A stretch of 64,000 bases of DNA. Source: Bradyrhizobium ottawaense (lineage in GTDB: Bacteria; Pseudomonadota; Alphaproteobacteria; Rhizobiales; Xanthobacteraceae). Position numbers and translations under genes: made by a program. The stretch spans positions 4,130,001 to 4,194,000 of the forward strand of contig NZ_CP029425.2 in NCBI RefSeq assembly GCF_002278135.3, in the 5' to 3' direction. Shown one piece after another: positions 63,710 through 64,000 of the stretch (within the stretch, counting starts at the first letter, position 1; every line of letters starts with the position of its first letter). Below the pieces are notes generated by a model. The model was not told the DNA's origin and did no database searches. It saw only the letters and a program-made list of their open reading frames with translations.

Positions 63710-64000
63710 ATGTCGGACTTTGGTTTCTTGAATACTCATCGAACATGGGAAGACTGGTGCGGGATGCTGCTCGGCGCGCTCATCGTGGCTTCGCCGTGGT
63801 TTCCCATCCAGGATCCGGCGATTGCCGGGCACCCGACGGCGATCCTGAATACGGTCGCAATCGGCCTGGTCGTATTTGGCATCAGCCAGCTCGAATATGT
63901 CGCCTTGCAGCGCTGGCAAGAGGTGACGACGATCCTCGTCGGACTGTGGCTCATCGCCTCGCCTTACGCCCTCGGCTATTCCGCTGACGGCTTTCTCCGC
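63710..64000 (+). CDS. SPW-repeat membrane protein (3' end outside window)
   Basis: 97 codons visible. After SDFGFLNTHRTWEDWCGMLL comes LGALIVASPWFPIQ, the SPW motif, then LNTVAIGLVVFGISQLE and VTTILVGLWLIASPYALGYS, a second copy with SPY. Two of the usual two-TM repeats are thus seen; the gene is cut by the window end. SPW proteins are short integral membrane proteins of unknown role. Strong GGAGG five bases before the ATG. Confidence 0.85.
   Translation, partial: MSDFGFLNTHRTWEDWCGMLLGALIVASPWFPIQDPAIAGHPTAILNTVAIGLVVFGISQLEYVALQRWQEVTTILVGLWLIASPYALGYSADGFLR

Overview
The window is a GC-rich, gene-dense chromosomal segment from an alphaproteobacterium of the order Hyphomicrobiales, very probably Bradyrhizobium or a close relative. 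Supporting signs are a pyruvate dehydrogenase operon whose E1-beta subunit carries its own lipoyl domain, an ExoR-like Sel1-repeat protein, FixJ-family regulators, a Bug-type solute receptor, a nagZ-scpA-scpB-tatABC-serS-surE-pcm order, and several palindromic intergenic repeats of types that I remember as common in Bradyrhizobium genomes. No phage, plasmid, transposase, CRISPR array, rRNA or tRNA was seen.

Layout. 0.2-6.5 kb: pdhA-pdhB-DUF5076-cytosine-deaminase-like-pdhC-small membrane protein-lpdA. 6.6-9.1 kb: a threonine-synthase-type PLP enzyme and a Bug receptor, each preceded by a palindromic repeat. 9.2-12.8 kb (minus strand): a cytoplasmic four-PAS histidine kinase, a FixJ-like regulator and a lone receiver. 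Divergent from it at 13.2-14.4 kb is a run of four small Cys-containing proteins behind an operator-like region. 14.5-19.7 kb: Slt-type transglycosylase, HAMP/adenylate cyclase and three small proteins. 19.8-23.0 kb: cobalamin riboswitch, BtuB-like receptor and a polytopic membrane protein. 23.0-24.3 kb: gene-free, filled with two dispersed repeats. 24.3-30.5 kb: ilvD, exoR-like, xthA, hybrid histidine kinase, erpA.

30.6-51.2 kb is mostly housekeeping: dgt, argS, a SPOR-domain protein, nagZ, scpA, scpB, tatA, tatB, tatC, serS, surE, a receiver, pcm, an NlpD-like LysM/LytM lipoprotein, a DUF815 ATPase, yajC, secD, secF, and homologues of the mitochondrial complex I assembly factors NDUFAF3 and NDUFAF6. 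51.3-64 kb: threonine ammonia-lyase, a winged-helix/TPR regulator divergent from a cupin, a class V aminotransferase, a CAP-domain protein, a kinase fused to an acyl-adenylate-synthetase C-terminal domain, trmFO, DUF1127, MltB-type transglycosylase, DUF2189, DUF3597, a GNAT protein and a truncated SPW-repeat protein.

Functional themes are central carbon entry (PDH), branched-chain amino acid and threonine metabolism, envelope biogenesis (Tat, SecDF, three wall-active proteins, SPOR), and signalling (two histidine kinases, three receivers or regulators, one cyclase). The items most worth a second look are the small-Cys-protein island with tandem 21-bp repeats, the kinase/AMP-binding fusion, the riboswitch-linked membrane protein, the hairpin that buries the nagZ start, and the folded repeat near 23.5 kb. 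All family assignments come from reading motifs by eye; no database search was run.
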